64,000 bases of DNA from Cellvibrio fontiphilus (GCF_035317345.1 NZ_JAYKTU010000003.1), one strand, 5' to 3'. Positions 16,430 through 25,630 are shown, counted from the first letter of the stretch. Notes: generated from the letters alone by a model not told the origin. A program made the numbers and translations.

Positions 16430-18925
16430 TCACAAATTTAATTCCATATCAATTAAACCCTCATCGCGGTTGTATTTCACGCTAAAGCCAAGCTTGCGTG
16501 CCAGGTTAGCCATACCAGCATTTTCCAACATAGTGCAGCCAATTAATTTAGGGGTTCCTTGGCTGCGTACATAATCAACCATTTTTTGTAGCAAGCGCGA
16601 GCCCAAGCCAATACCTTTTAAGTCACTGCGCACCGCCATCGCAAATTCGGCAAAGCTGTTGTCTGGATCGCGCTGGGCGCGCACCACACCTAAAATTTGC
16701 TCAGCTCCTGTCTCATTTTTTGCCACCGCCACAAAAGCCATTTCCCGCTCGTAATCAATTTGGGTAAGTCGCACCATTTGCTCGTGGGAAAACTGCGGTA
16801 ATTCCGCAAAATAGCGCTTGTAGCGATCTTCTTTACTTTGCGAATTGTCAAAGGCTTGCAATGTCAGCTCATCTTCCGGGCGAATGGGGCGTACCAATAC
16901 CGCCCGCTCGTCGCGCAACACAATAAATTCCTCCAACTCTTTAGGGTAAGGGCGAATCGCCAGTGGGTAAGGATTTTTTTCGGCGCTTACTACAAGGTCT
17001 GCCGCGCCCACATCAATAGACTCGCCGGCTAACAGTACCGGGTTAATCAATAAATGCCGCAGCGCTGGCGTATCAATCACGATCTGACTCACTTGCGTCA
17101 GCAATAAACACAGCGATGGCAGGTGTAGCGCTGCATAGCCCTGACGCTCACGAATTTTGCCCTCTGCCAGAGCTTGAATCACCATGTAGCGCGCCAGCGC
17201 CATATTCAGCGGCGGCAAAGCAACTACAGCATTGCTGCGAATACTCCAGTGACTGGCCGCTTCACCCAATAAAATAACTGGTCCAAATACCGGATCTAAC
17301 TGTACTTCTATTCGCAGCGGCATAGGCTGGGGCGATGCTAATACAAGTTCAGCTGTTGCTGCCGCGCGTGTTGTATTTTTTTCTGCAGGCTTACTGGTGC
17401 AAATAGCATAGTCAGCCAGTACTGCTGAAACTTCCGCAACGCTTAACTGCTCTCGCCCTTCGCTTAATACCCGGGCGATAATTTTTTGCGCGGCCAGCGG
17501 CTGATAAGGCACCCTATCACTAATGGATTCCGGCGTTTCTGATAATAATTTTTGGTTGCGGCGATACTGAACCATATGCATAAACGCACCTACAGCGCCT
17601 TCGGGTGTGCGGAAGGAAGCAATGCTTGCGTCGGCAAAACGCAAACGCGCTGCCTGTGCGGCATCTTCACCCATCCAATTGCAAAACAAATTAGGTTTGC
17701 GGCCGGTGTAGTTTTGATAGGTGTTGATAATCACATCAGCATAAATTTCACCCGCCGTTAATGCAGAGGGCGCTTGCATGATCAGCAGATTATCAACGCT
17801 ATTGCTTTGTAAAATAATTTGCAGCACTTGTTGATAAGTTTGTGGCGATGCATCACCCAATAAATTAATCGGATTCGTTGCTCTGCCACCGGAATGTATT
17901 AGCGGTTGTAATTGCGCAACCAGTTTTTCATCCAAGCTAGCCAAGCGACCGCCGCGCGCTAATAAGGCATCTACCGCCATTGCACTGGGACCATTGCCAT
18001 TGGCAATAATGACGAGTTGCTCGCTGTAAATAGGCTTGCCGTTAGCAAGTGTTTCAACCGCAGCCAACAACTCACGTAAGTCGTCTACCCGCAGCATACC
18101 GGCGCGGCGAAAAGCTGCATCATATACTGCATCATTGCCGATTTTTTCTGGCGGCAACCGCGAGGTGAGCACACTGGTCTCGCGATAACTACCCGCTTTA
18201 ATCACCAAAATCGGTTTATTAAAAGATGCAGCGCGCGCCGCTGACATAAACGCGCGGCCGTCGTAAATTGCATCGATGTATAAGAGTATCGCACTGGTTT
18301 TTGCATCGCGGCCTAAATAATCCAGCAGCTCATCAAAATCTATATCTACACCTTCGCCGAGTGAAATAAATTGCGAGAACCCAATACGACGGCGGCGCGC
18401 CCAATCCAGCAAGGTGATGCATACCGCAGAGGATTGTGACACCACGGCAATTTTTCCTGCTGCGGCGTGCGTGTGTGCGTAACTTGCATTAAGCCCCAAA
18501 GCCGGCACCAAAACACCGAGCGAATCCGGCCCTAAAATACGCACGCCCCACTCCTTGGCGATGGAGAGCATTTGCTCTTGCAGGTTAGTGCCCTGCGCGG
18601 TAAATAAATTATCCAAACCTGCGGCAATTACAATCGCGGTGCGTGTACCCTTGCGCCCCAACTGTAAAATAATGGCAGGCACTCGGGTGGCGCGGGTACA
18701 AATAATAGCGAGGTCTGGCACTATAGGTAATTCATCAATCGAGCGATATGCCAATACCCCATTGACCGATTTGTAATGGGGCGTTACCGGCATAATTGGC
18801 CCGTCAAATTGCCCTTGCAATAAATTGCGCATCACCGCGTTGCCCGGGCGACTGGGTTGGTTAGAGGCACCAATTACCGCAATTGAGCGCGGCTGCAATA
18901 ACTGTTCTATCGCTTTCAAACTCAT
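16430..18925 (-). CDS. Pat/YfiQ-like protein acetyltransferase
   Basis: Protein of 831 residues made of an NDP-forming acyl-CoA synthetase-like part and a C-terminal GNAT domain. The CoA-binding Rossmann part opens with PRSIAVIGASNQPSRPGN, a succinyl-CoA ligase-like domain covers about 150-460, and the GNAT domain starts near 670 and has FAMAVRSDLKGIGLGSRLLQ (acetyl-CoA loop). Enterobacterial Pat (886 residues) acetylates metabolic enzymes such as acetyl-CoA synthetase. Here the ATP-grasp region (about 470-660) is shortened: the usual lysine-bearing nucleotide-binding stretch seems missing. It lies 18 bp downstream of the pilU-type gene and is probably co-transcribed with it. Confidence 0.88.
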   Translation of the reverse strand: MSLKAIEQLLQPRSIAVIGASNQPSRPGNAVMRNLLQGQFDGPIMPVTPHYKSVNGVLAYRSIDELPIVPDLAIICTRATRVPAIILQLGRKGTRTAIVIAAGLDNLFTAQGTNLQEQMLSIAKEWGVRILGPDSLGVLVPALGLNASYAHTHAAAGKIAVVSQSSAVCITLLDWARRRRIGFSQFISLGEGVDIDFDELLDYLGRDAKTSAILLYIDAIYDGRAFMSAARAASFNKPILVIKAGSYRETSVLTSRLPPEKIGNDAVYDAAFRRAGMLRVDDLRELLAAVETLANGKPIYSEQLVIIANGNGPSAMAVDALLARGGRLASLDEKLVAQLQPLIHSGGRATNPINLLGDASPQTYQQVLQIILQSNSVDNLLIMQAPSALTAGEIYADVIINTYQNYTGRKPNLFCNWMGEDAAQAARLRFADASIASFRTPEGAVGAFMHMVQYRRNQKLLSETPESISDRVPYQPLAAQKIIARVLSEGREQLSVAEVSAVLADYAICTSKPAEKNTTRAAATAELVLASPQPMPLRIEVQLDPVFGPVILLGEAASHWSIRSNAVVALPPLNMALARYMVIQALAEGKIRERQGYAALHLPSLCLLLTQVSQIVIDTPALRHLLINPVLLAGESIDVGAADLVVSAEKNPYPLAIRPYPKELEEFIVLRDERAVLVRPIRPEDELTLQAFDNSQSKEDRYKRYFAELPQFSHEQMVRLTQIDYEREMAFVAVAKNETGAEQILGVVRAQRDPDNSFAEFAMAVRSDLKGIGLGSRLLQKMVDYVRSQGTPKLIGCTMLENAGMANLARKLGFSVKYNRDEGLIDMELNL

Positions 18926-18943
18926 GCTGCACCTTTAGGGGTG

Positions 18944-20125
18944 TTATTGCTCGACTGCATCGTCATCATCAATTTTTTGCAAGCTCAATTCACCAAAGCT
19001 ACTGGGGGCGGTGATGCTGGGTTTAATAGCTGGCGCTTCTGCTTTGACCGGTGCACTGCCCTCGCTTGCCAATTTGATTCGCAAACGTAAATTATTAGGG
19101 GAATCAGCATTGGCGATGGCGTCATCAAAGCTGATTTTACCGGCCATGTACAATTTAAAAATGGCGCCATCAAAAGTTTGCATGCCCAGATTTTCTGATT
19201 TTTCCATAATCTCTTTTATCTCGGTAAAACGATTTTTAAAAATTAATTCCTGAATCGTTTTAGTACCCAATAACACTTCTACCGCCGCACAGCGCTTACC
19301 ATCCACTGTGGGCACCAAACGCTGGGAGACAAAAGCGCGAATGTTTTGCGATAGCCCCATTAATAATTGCGGACGGCGCTCTTCAGGAAATAAATTTACT
19401 ATTCGCTCCAGCGCTTGGTTAGCGTTATTGGCGTGTAGTGTGGAAATAGCCAGGTGTCCTGTCTCTGCAAATTCCAACGCATGCTCCATAGTTTCGCGGT
19501 CGCGGATTTCGCCAATCAAAATAACATCGGGCGCTTGGCGCAAGGTATTTTTTAACGCGGCTTTGTAGCTGCGTGTATCCACACCCACTTCGCGTTGGTT
19601 AATCACACTGCGTTTATGTTTGTGAACAAATTCGACGGGGTCTTCGATGGTAATAATATGGCCGCCACTGGAGGAGTTGCGGTGGTCGATTAATGCGGCG
19701 AGCGAAGTGGATTTTCCTGAGCCAGTTCCACCCACAAACAAAACCAGACCACGCTTGGTCATAATGACTTCTTTTAAAACTTCCGGCAGGCCTAAATCAT
19801 CAAACTGGGGGATATCAGTTTTAATGTTGCGCGCCACAATCGCCACTTCATTGCGCTGTTTAAAAATATTAATGCGAAAACGCCCCACACCATGAATAGA
19901 AATCGCCAGATTCATTTCCAGTTCCTGCGCGAAAATATTGCGCTGCTCATCATCCATAATCGCATTGGCAATGCGTTCTATTTCACCGGGCTTAAATGGC
20001 TCAGAGGTCAGTGGCTTTAACACTCCCTGAAACTTTGCGCAGGGTGGCGCGCCAGTACTGAGGTATAAATCGGAGCCATCTTTTTTGGCAAGAATATTTA
20101 AATACTGGTCGATTGGTGTAGCCAT
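18944..20125 (-). CDS. pilU: PilT/PilU-family type IV pilus ATPase
   Basis: Hexameric retraction-type ATPase of type IV pili, 393 residues. Walker A GGTGSGKS is at 132-139 (Lys138), the Asp box is IITIEDPVEFVH, Walker B is DVILIGEIRDRETM, and the His box is GHLAISTLHANNANQALERI. The C-terminal part (EIMEKSENLGMQTFDGAIFKLY ... ADSPNNLRLRIKL) and the MATPIDQYLNILAKKDGSDLYL start fit PilU better than PilT. The last 50 residues form an acidic low-complexity tail. No pilT is adjacent, unlike the pilT-pilU pair of Pseudomonas. PilU normally works as an accessory to PilT. Confidence 0.88.
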   Translation of the reverse strand: MATPIDQYLNILAKKDGSDLYLSTGAPPCAKFQGVLKPLTSEPFKPGEIERIANAIMDDEQRNIFAQELEMNLAISIHGVGRFRINIFKQRNEVAIVARNIKTDIPQFDDLGLPEVLKEVIMTKRGLVLFVGGTGSGKSTSLAALIDHRNSSSGGHIITIEDPVEFVHKHKRSVINQREVGVDTRSYKAALKNTLRQAPDVILIGEIRDRETMEHALEFAETGHLAISTLHANNANQALERIVNLFPEERRPQLLMGLSQNIRAFVSQRLVPTVDGKRCAAVEVLLGTKTIQELIFKNRFTEIKEIMEKSENLGMQTFDGAIFKLYMAGKISFDDAIANADSPNNLRLRIKLASEGSAPVKAEAPAIKPSITAPSSFGELSLQKIDDDDAVEQ

Positions 20126-20199
20126 ACATGCTCCTATTAATTGCGCGCATTCGCCTGATATCCCAGGCTAAACAATAGCGAAAGTATAGGCAGGATTAA

Positions 20200-20547
20200 C
20201 TAATTCACCGCTGCAACAAACGCAATTTCCACCAGCATCGCCGGATCCAACAAATCCACCAAAATACAGGCACGCGAGGGTGGGCAGCCTTGCGGCAACC
20301 AAGCTTCCCAAGCTTGATTCAAGGCGGCGACATGTTGTTTATCGGTGAGGTAAATGGTGGCGGATAACAAGCGGGACTTATCGCTGCCAATGGCAGCAAG
20401 GGTTTGCTCAGCCTGTAGCAAAAGTTGCTCAATCTGCGCGCCTATTGCACAAGATGTGTCATTGGGAACCTCCACAAAATGGGCGATGCCATTAAAAACA
20501 GTCGCATCGGACCAGCGCGGCGTGGGGTTTAAACGTGTGATCGACAT
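20200..20547 (-). CDS. RidA/YjgF-family protein
   Basis: Small trimeric protein of 115 residues with the family's SATIYLTD segment and the Arg of PPSRACI (Arg92), the residue that binds the carboxylate of imine substrates in active RidA. The length is a little below RidA (128) and fits the shorter Rid subfamilies. Likely role: hydrolysis of reactive enamine/imine intermediates or a related small-molecule task. It is divergent from yejK, with about 100 bp between the two starts. Confidence 0.85.
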   Translation of the reverse strand: MSITRLNPTPRWSDATVFNGIAHFVEVPNDTSCAIGAQIEQLLLQAEQTLAAIGSDKSRLLSATIYLTDKQHVAALNQAWEAWLPQGCPPSRACILVDLLDPAMLVEIAFVAAVN

Positions 20548-20647
20548 ATGAACTCCAATCTTGTGTATGCAAAAAAATGTTGGCGCCTATAATAGCCGGC
20601 TTTGGCAAACCTCTTTGATGAATCTCCGTCTTTAAGCGACCCTTGAT

Positions 20648-21667
20648 ATGGCCATTAGCTCGATTGTTGTCCACCGTATTTATCGCCACAGCCCGGGCGA
20701 CGCCTTTGCATTACAACTCGCCAGCGCGGCCTTCGCGATAAATGGCAAACTCGAAGAGCTGGCTTATGAGCTGAAAACCCAATTTATCCGCAAGGGTGGC
20801 AAAAGTTATGGCCGTTTTTCCGATGAAACAGGCGAATTTCCCCTGCCCGGCTGGTTGCGCGACTACCGTGCAGAGCGCTTGAGCTTTCTCAGTTTCAGTC
20901 ACCAAGCCATGCGTCAATTCCAACAGTCGCTGGAAAACGCAGAATCGCTGCTCGATGCCTACCTCATCTTTGTGGAAGAAAAACTGGAAGTTGGCGATAC
21001 CTTGAGTATTTACATGGCGGAGCATCAAAGCGGCCTGTATTTGGACGGTGAGCTTGCGCTGGGTGAATCGCTATTTTTGGATACTAGCGGCTTTACACTC
21101 GCTGCCAAAATCCAGCTCAACGACTGGGAAAACGAGGACTCAACCACCTACCTAACCTTGATGCGCGCACGCGGCGATAAGGACATTGCGGAGGCTTTTA
21201 GTGACTTTATCGCCTTTACCGACAAACAAGATATCAAGCAGGAAACCGCAATATTCCTGCAGGTAGTGGATGATTTCAGCACCACGCTGGATGAAACTGC
21301 AGCCAAGCTGACACGCAGCAAGGTGATCGATTACTGCCTGGAGCAAAATAAAGCAGGCAAAAGCGTCACCATCGCTGACTTATCAACAAACCTCGCCGAG
21401 GAAGTCAAAAGCTACGAGCCAGAGCGGTTTGCACGTTTTGTGGAGACTACAAAACCTGAGATCAAACCGGAGTTTATCCCTCATGCCGGACAAATCCGCA
21501 GCTATGTGCGTATCAGCGGTCGCAATGACTCGCTGAGTATGAGCTTTGCCTCAGATTGCTTGGGGCGAGAGATTGAATATGATCCGGAGCAGGATACACT
21601 CACTATTCGCAACCTGCCGCCAGCACTAAAAGCCCGACTGATTAAACATCTTAAGGAGTCAAAATAA
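20648..21667 (+). CDS. yejK: Nucleoid-associated protein YejK/NdpA family
   Basis: Protein of 339 residues, the usual length for this family (E. coli YejK 335). It opens IVVHRIYRHSPG and has the family's ...SGLYLDGELALGESLFLDTSGFTLAAKI and TTYLTLMRARGDKDIAEAFSDFIAF segments. Members bind the nucleoid; the precise role is unclear. It is divergently arranged with the RidA-family gene and followed by 190 bp with no gene I can support before the tetR-type gene. Confidence 0.9.
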   Translation: MAISSIVVHRIYRHSPGDAFALQLASAAFAINGKLEELAYELKTQFIRKGGKSYGRFSDETGEFPLPGWLRDYRAERLSFLSFSHQAMRQFQQSLENAESLLDAYLIFVEEKLEVGDTLSIYMAEHQSGLYLDGELALGESLFLDTSGFTLAAKIQLNDWENEDSTTYLTLMRARGDKDIAEAFSDFIAFTDKQDIKQETAIFLQVVDDFSTTLDETAAKLTRSKVIDYCLEQNKAGKSVTIADLSTNLAEEVKSYEPERFARFVETTKPEIKPEFIPHAGQIRSYVRISGRNDSLSMSFASDCLGREIEYDPEQDTLTIRNLPPALKARLIKHLKESK

Positions 21668-21833
21668 ACGCTGACAGGGATGCATGGCAAAAGGTGCGGG
21701 CACAGCAATTTAATGCGCCCAAAAAATCAAATACGACAAATAATAAATAGGTATAAGCTTTGACATATCCACCTCTCAACACTAAAGCTTCAGTTCCTAT
21801 AACAAATAAAACTAAGCCATCACTTGAATTAAC

Positions 21834-21847
21834 AGACGACTGGTCAT
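21834..21847 (-). promoter_or_regulatory. Probable TetR operator, copy 1 (tetR leader)
   Basis: AGACGACTGGTCAT, ending 11 bp before the tetR ATG. Its core GACTGGTC is the exact reverse complement of the GACCAGTC core in the two copies before the next gene. A position just before the start codon suits repression of the regulator's own gene. Confidence 0.65.
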
Positions 21848-21858
21848 ATATTTAAATT

Positions 21859-22458
21859 ATGAGTAAACGCGAACTAAAAAAAGATCATCTCCTGGATGCA
21901 GGACTAAAAGTTATGGCTACTCGCGGCTATAACGGCACGAGCATTCAGGACATAGTCAACGCCGCTGACGTCCCTAAAGGCTCTTTCTATACTTACTTTA
22001 AAAGCAAGGAAGATTTTGCCATTGAAGCACTGGAAAAGGTGACAGAAGAGCGGATGATTCATAACCGCCACCTGCTAAATGATCGCAACCTCTCACCACA
22101 GGAACGCATCACTCGCTTTTTTATTGACAACATTGGCGGTTGCGATGAAAACATTAATGGCGGCTGTTTTATCGGCAATATGTGCCAGGAGATGTCTGAA
22201 TCCAGTGAGGCGATTCGTCTGAAAGTGCGACAAATGTTACGCAACAATACCCAAGCCATCGAAGATGTGCTCGAAGAAGCAAGACTACATGAAGGACTGG
22301 AAACTCAATTGCCATCTGCAATCATTGCTGAATTCCTCTTTAACGCATGGGAGGGAACGGTAATGCGCATGAAAGCCTCTAAATGTCGCGAACCTTTAAA
22401 TGCCTTTCTAGCGGTGCTGCCCGAAATTTTTACCAAAACACAGGCCAGACAAGAGTAG
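21859..22458 (+). CDS. TetR/AcrR-family transcriptional regulator
   Basis: Protein of 199 residues. An N-terminal helix-turn-helix (about 10-55) reads LLDAGLKVMATRGYNGTSIQDIVNAADVPKGSFYTYFKSKEDFA, the standard TetR pattern. The ligand domain carries GGCFIGNMCQEMSE, resembling the GC-x-IGN stretch of NemR/AcuR-type regulators, where Cys can be a sensor; a Cys in that position is seen here. Matching operator-like sites lie directly upstream of this gene and twice upstream of the LpxR-like gene that follows. It probably represses both. An intrinsic terminator lies between the two genes. Confidence 0.9.
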   Translation: MSKRELKKDHLLDAGLKVMATRGYNGTSIQDIVNAADVPKGSFYTYFKSKEDFAIEALEKVTEERMIHNRHLLNDRNLSPQERITRFFIDNIGGCDENINGGCFIGNMCQEMSESSEAIRLKVRQMLRNNTQAIEDVLEEARLHEGLETQLPSAIIAEFLFNAWEGTVMRMKASKCREPLNAFLAVLPEIFTKTQARQE

Positions 22459-22480
22459 TTATACAAATCACTTTAGTGCA

Positions 22481-22502
22481 GCGCCTGTTGAGGCGCTTTT
22501 TT
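22481..22502 (+). terminator. Intrinsic terminator after tetR
   Basis: GCGCCT, loop GTTG, AGGCGC, then TTTTTT. It separates the regulator from the LpxR-like gene, so that gene needs its own promoter in 22503-22626. Confidence 0.85.
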
Positions 22503-22515
22503 ATCACAAAAAACA

Positions 22516-22529
22516 AGACGACCAGTCAC
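22516..22529 (+). promoter_or_regulatory. Probable TetR operator, copy 2
   Basis: AGACGACCAGTCAC, sharing 13 of 14 bases with copy 3 and having a core that is the reverse complement of copy 1. It lies about 100 bp before the LpxR-like gene. A partial match, AGACTGTC, occurs at 22541-22548. Confidence 0.6.
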
Positions 22530-22582
22530 TTTAAATCGAAAGACTGTCCATTTTTTAACCAAACATTATCTAAGCCAGAAAA

Positions 22583-22596
22583 AGACGACCAGTCAT
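22583..22596 (+). promoter_or_regulatory. Probable TetR operator, copy 3
   Basis: AGACGACCAGTCAT, 30 bp before ATG 22627. Copies 2 and 3 are 67 bp apart, so two repressor dimers could cover the promoter of the LpxR-like gene. Confidence 0.65.
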
Positions 22597-22626
22597 TTAT
22601 TAAAAGTAGGAAATTTGGAGCTTCTC

Positions 22627-23805
22627 ATGAATAGCACATCTGTAGATCAACCTGCTTCTGGTCGATTAGCCCTACTTCAGGCACTTGTTATCCAACTGAT
22701 TGCATTGAGCTTACTTATTAGCATCGGTAGTTTCGCCAAGGCCGCAGAGACTCATCCAGAAGAACAGCAACCCACTTGGCTTAAAAAGGCCAGCAAAGTC
22801 GAGCAGGGCAAAACTCCTCAACTCAATCTCAAAGGCTCTACAGAAAAGCACAAACACAGCTGGGCTTTTGCCTTTGACAACGATTTCCTCGTACCCGGGC
22901 ATAGAGATCAGGATTACACCTACGGGCTTAATTTCACCCAGACAGGATATAAGTTAGATAAGTCCAAACCTGGACTTGATAAAGTATTAATTGGCTTGGA
23001 TGAATTCCTGGGGAACACCAGAACGTCGATCCGCTATCAGGAAGTATTTAGTCGAGAGATTGGGGCTTTTGGTTTCACACCTGAGGACATTAGCGTGTCT
23101 GTCGCAAACACTGAAGATCGCCCTTATGCAAGCTTGGTTTATACATCCATCGCCCGTGAGCAAATAGATTTGGTTGATAATATCGCTTGGAAAAGTACTC
23201 TCACAGTAGGCGTGCTGGGGCTAGGTTTAGTGGGCGACTTACAAAATTGGGCACACCATTCATTAAGCGGTAAAGATGCGCGGGGCTGGCACAATGAGAT
23301 CAGTGAAGGCGGGGAAATAACAGGACGCTATGTATTAGCTCGTCAAAAATATTTGGATAACTTTTCTGATAATCTGGAAATTAAAAGCACTAGCCAAGCA
23401 TCCATAGGCTATTTGACCGAAGCAAGTTGGGGGCTTAGTTTGCGCGCTGGCAGGATTCACAGCCCATGGGCATCCTTCAATCCTGAGCTGGCAAGTTATG
23501 GCGAAAGGTCGTCTTATTCGAGCAACTCAAACGCCGTCAATGAACATTATTTCTGGACCGGGTTCGCCATCAAAGCGAGAGCTTATAACGCTTTCTTGCA
23601 AGGACAGTTTCGCGATAGTAGTGTAACTTATGATCAGGCAGAATTAAAACCCTGGCTTGTAGAGGCATGGGCAGGCTATACCTTTGCCTTTCAAAATGGC
23701 TACAGAATCAGCTATTTGATTCGAGGGCACAGCTCTGAAATTAGACAAGGAGCAGGCAACCGCAACTTGATTTGGGGCGGATTAATTATTGCGCGCAATA
23801 TTTAA
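22627..23805 (+). CDS. LpxR-like (DUF2219) outer-membrane protein
   Basis: Protein of 392 residues starting at ATG 22627, which has GGAG six bases upstream; a TTG at 22615 overlaps that site. A signal peptide (about 14-40) is followed by a beta-barrel-like sequence. LpxR-family signatures are FDNDFLVPGHRDQDYTYGL, DRPYASLVYTS and the ARGWHNEISEGGE region, matching the Asn/Asp and His/Glu active-site segments of Salmonella LpxR, which removes the 3'-acyloxyacyl chain of lipid A. The N-terminal linker is longer than in LpxR (319). Activity on lipid A is an inference. Probably controlled by the TetR protein encoded upstream. Confidence 0.83.
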   Translation: MNSTSVDQPASGRLALLQALVIQLIALSLLISIGSFAKAAETHPEEQQPTWLKKASKVEQGKTPQLNLKGSTEKHKHSWAFAFDNDFLVPGHRDQDYTYGLNFTQTGYKLDKSKPGLDKVLIGLDEFLGNTRTSIRYQEVFSREIGAFGFTPEDISVSVANTEDRPYASLVYTSIAREQIDLVDNIAWKSTLTVGVLGLGLVGDLQNWAHHSLSGKDARGWHNEISEGGEITGRYVLARQKYLDNFSDNLEIKSTSQASIGYLTEASWGLSLRAGRIHSPWASFNPELASYGERSSYSSNSNAVNEHYFWTGFAIKARAYNAFLQGQFRDSSVTYDQAELKPWLVEAWAGYTFAFQNGYRISYLIRGHSSEIRQGAGNRNLIWGGLIIARNI

Positions 23806-23823
23806 TATACTGCGCGCTTATAA

Positions 23824-25092
23824 TCACTTCAGTAGTGTAGATTTAAAAGTTTCAACATCCGACCCAATTAATTTTTCTGTTGCAGCTTTTAAATCATCAA
23901 AAGAGACTTTTCTTTTTTCCATCAGTTGACGAGTTACATCATCCAGATCATATTTTTTGTTGCTGCGTTTTTTTATTTCCTGATTCAACTCATCTAACAA
24001 CACTACGGCACGCGCGGTAATCGGACCAGTTGATTTTGTTTTTCGCAAATGAGTCACATCTGCCCCCCATTTCCCCAAGCTTTTTATAATTTTTGAGCGC
24101 CGAGCTTTTGTCATGCCATCAGCTCGATAAAGCAATTCGAACGAATAAAACTCAGCCAAACCCTCTGCGATCCAATCATCATTTGTTGCTTCAGTTTGCA
24201 CACCGCTAATACGAGTTACCATATGTGTCAATTCATGCAGCAATGGACTAGTGCCATTTTCACTAACCAAAGGACGGTCAGAATGTAAAAATAATGAATT
24301 GGAGGCAGATAAACCACCACGCCACATTGGGTCACCGGCACCAACGACCAGTAATTTTTCAGGCGTCTTGCCAAATGCCTTTGCAATTTCCGGCCAAATA
24401 AAATTAAAAAACACTAGCGCATCCATACGCCTAAAATTTTCGCCTTTAGGTGCCGCAATTGCTATATCTGTTTTTGCTACATTTGCACGACGAGAGCCAA
24501 AGTCACCGGCAATCATCCAGCCAATCGGACGATCAAACAAGCGCTCAGGATTATCAATAATAAATGTATTTCCTTTTTTACGTGGCCATCCGGTCTCAAC
24601 ACTATTCCAATTTGTAGGCAATACAAATTCCAATGTTGCCACTGCATGAGCTCCCGGCACTTCAGCGACAGTAACAGCAGGAATCAAATCGTCACCGCGA
24701 AACAATGCCCAATCTTTAGTAACCCGTGCATCATATTTTCCTGGGGTTCGCTCGTTTGTCAGAGTTACAAAATATGTTAACCGCGCTTTACCTTTCGGTA
24801 ATTCCCACTTAACCCTCTTATCCTTTTGAGTCAACTTTCCTGTGGCTCGAATATCAGAGTATGTGGAATGGCTATTCGCAAACTCTATTGTTTTTAACAG
24901 CTCACCTTTTTCAATACTAATCACGACCGATGCCCCCTCACGCTCTGGCTCAAATGTCACCCGATAATGAAGCTTATAAGCGAGTGCCGGATTAAGCGCG
25001 TTTTCAGCACTAACAGAAGAGTTAACAATCAGCAGTGAGAGCAGCACACTCCATGAAAAAGGCTTTAATCGATTTAATATCAATAACAACAT
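23824..25092 (-). CDS. Secreted gluzincin-type metallopeptidase, M1/M61-like
   Basis: Protein of 422 residues with a signal peptide (about 10-29, SVSAEN). An N-terminal beta-rich domain resembles the M61/PDZ-associated peptidase N-domain. The catalytic part has HELTH (286-290) and WIAEGLAEFY with the third zinc ligand Glu310, 19 residues after the second His. It lacks the C-terminal PDZ domain of classic M61 enzymes. Probably a periplasmic or secreted aminopeptidase-like enzyme; the substrate is unknown. It converges with the LpxR-like gene, 18 bp apart. Confidence 0.8.
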   Translation of the reverse strand: MLLLILNRLKPFSWSVLLSLLIVNSSVSAENALNPALAYKLHYRVTFEPEREGASVVISIEKGELLKTIEFANSHSTYSDIRATGKLTQKDKRVKWELPKGKARLTYFVTLTNERTPGKYDARVTKDWALFRGDDLIPAVTVAEVPGAHAVATLEFVLPTNWNSVETGWPRKKGNTFIIDNPERLFDRPIGWMIAGDFGSRRANVAKTDIAIAAPKGENFRRMDALVFFNFIWPEIAKAFGKTPEKLLVVGAGDPMWRGGLSASNSLFLHSDRPLVSENGTSPLLHELTHMVTRISGVQTEATNDDWIAEGLAEFYSFELLYRADGMTKARRSKIIKSLGKWGADVTHLRKTKSTGPITARAVVLLDELNQEIKKRSNKKYDLDDVTRQLMEKRKVSFDDLKAATEKLIGSDVETFKSTLLK

Positions 25093-25597
25093 TCATTTAA
25101 CCCTCTAGTTTATGGCACTGTGCAATCACCAGAGAACGCACACCAGCCTCATCAAAAGCAACAAGCAGAGAACATTAATCCTGCTGACTGTAGCGTCAAT
25201 AATATTGCTGTCAGCCTTAACCGCTGCTTACTGTAGTCAATTTCCTACAAAAATTCCCGAGATCTCCGACTATTTCAATAGTCTCACCAAAGTTATAGTG
25301 GCTTTACAGGGAAGAAAGAAAGGATTCGAAGTTAAAAATGGAACAGTTTGCAGGAGGCAGACAACACCAGTTGATGGAATCAGCTCACACGGATGATTAG
25401 GGACTAATGTCTTCACAAGGAGTAAATGAGACTGAGCACTGGGAGCGCTATGGATAAAGCTGATACCCACCAACTCATCCACCTCTCTACACGGATGTAG
25501 GTGTAACAATCAAAGGGATGGTGGAATTGAACTTTCAGCAGGATGCTGAGGTAAACGAAATGGAATGTTTACTGCAGTTCGATACTGGATACACCAT

Positions 25598-25630
25598 GGG
25601 GATTTCCGCAAGGGAATCCCCTTTCTTTTT
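25598..25630 (+). terminator. Strong orphan terminator in a gene-free stretch
   Basis: GGGGATTTCC, loop GCAA, GGGAATCCCC, then TTTCTTTTT: a 10-bp stem capped by a GNRA tetraloop with a U-tract on the plus side only. The plus strand of 25093-25630 carries no convincing gene, so this implies an unannotated plus-strand transcript, perhaps a small RNA or a small protein. One short reading frame of 43 codons (25518-25649) runs through it. I see nothing else supportable in 25093-25718. Confidence 0.75.

Noticed and set aside
25112..25396. 94-codon frame divergent from the M1/M61-like peptidase gene, with one hydrophobic stretch
   Set aside because: No ribosome binding site before the ATG, no family resemblance, and the second half looks like random sequence. 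It could only be a small membrane protein if conservation were shown.
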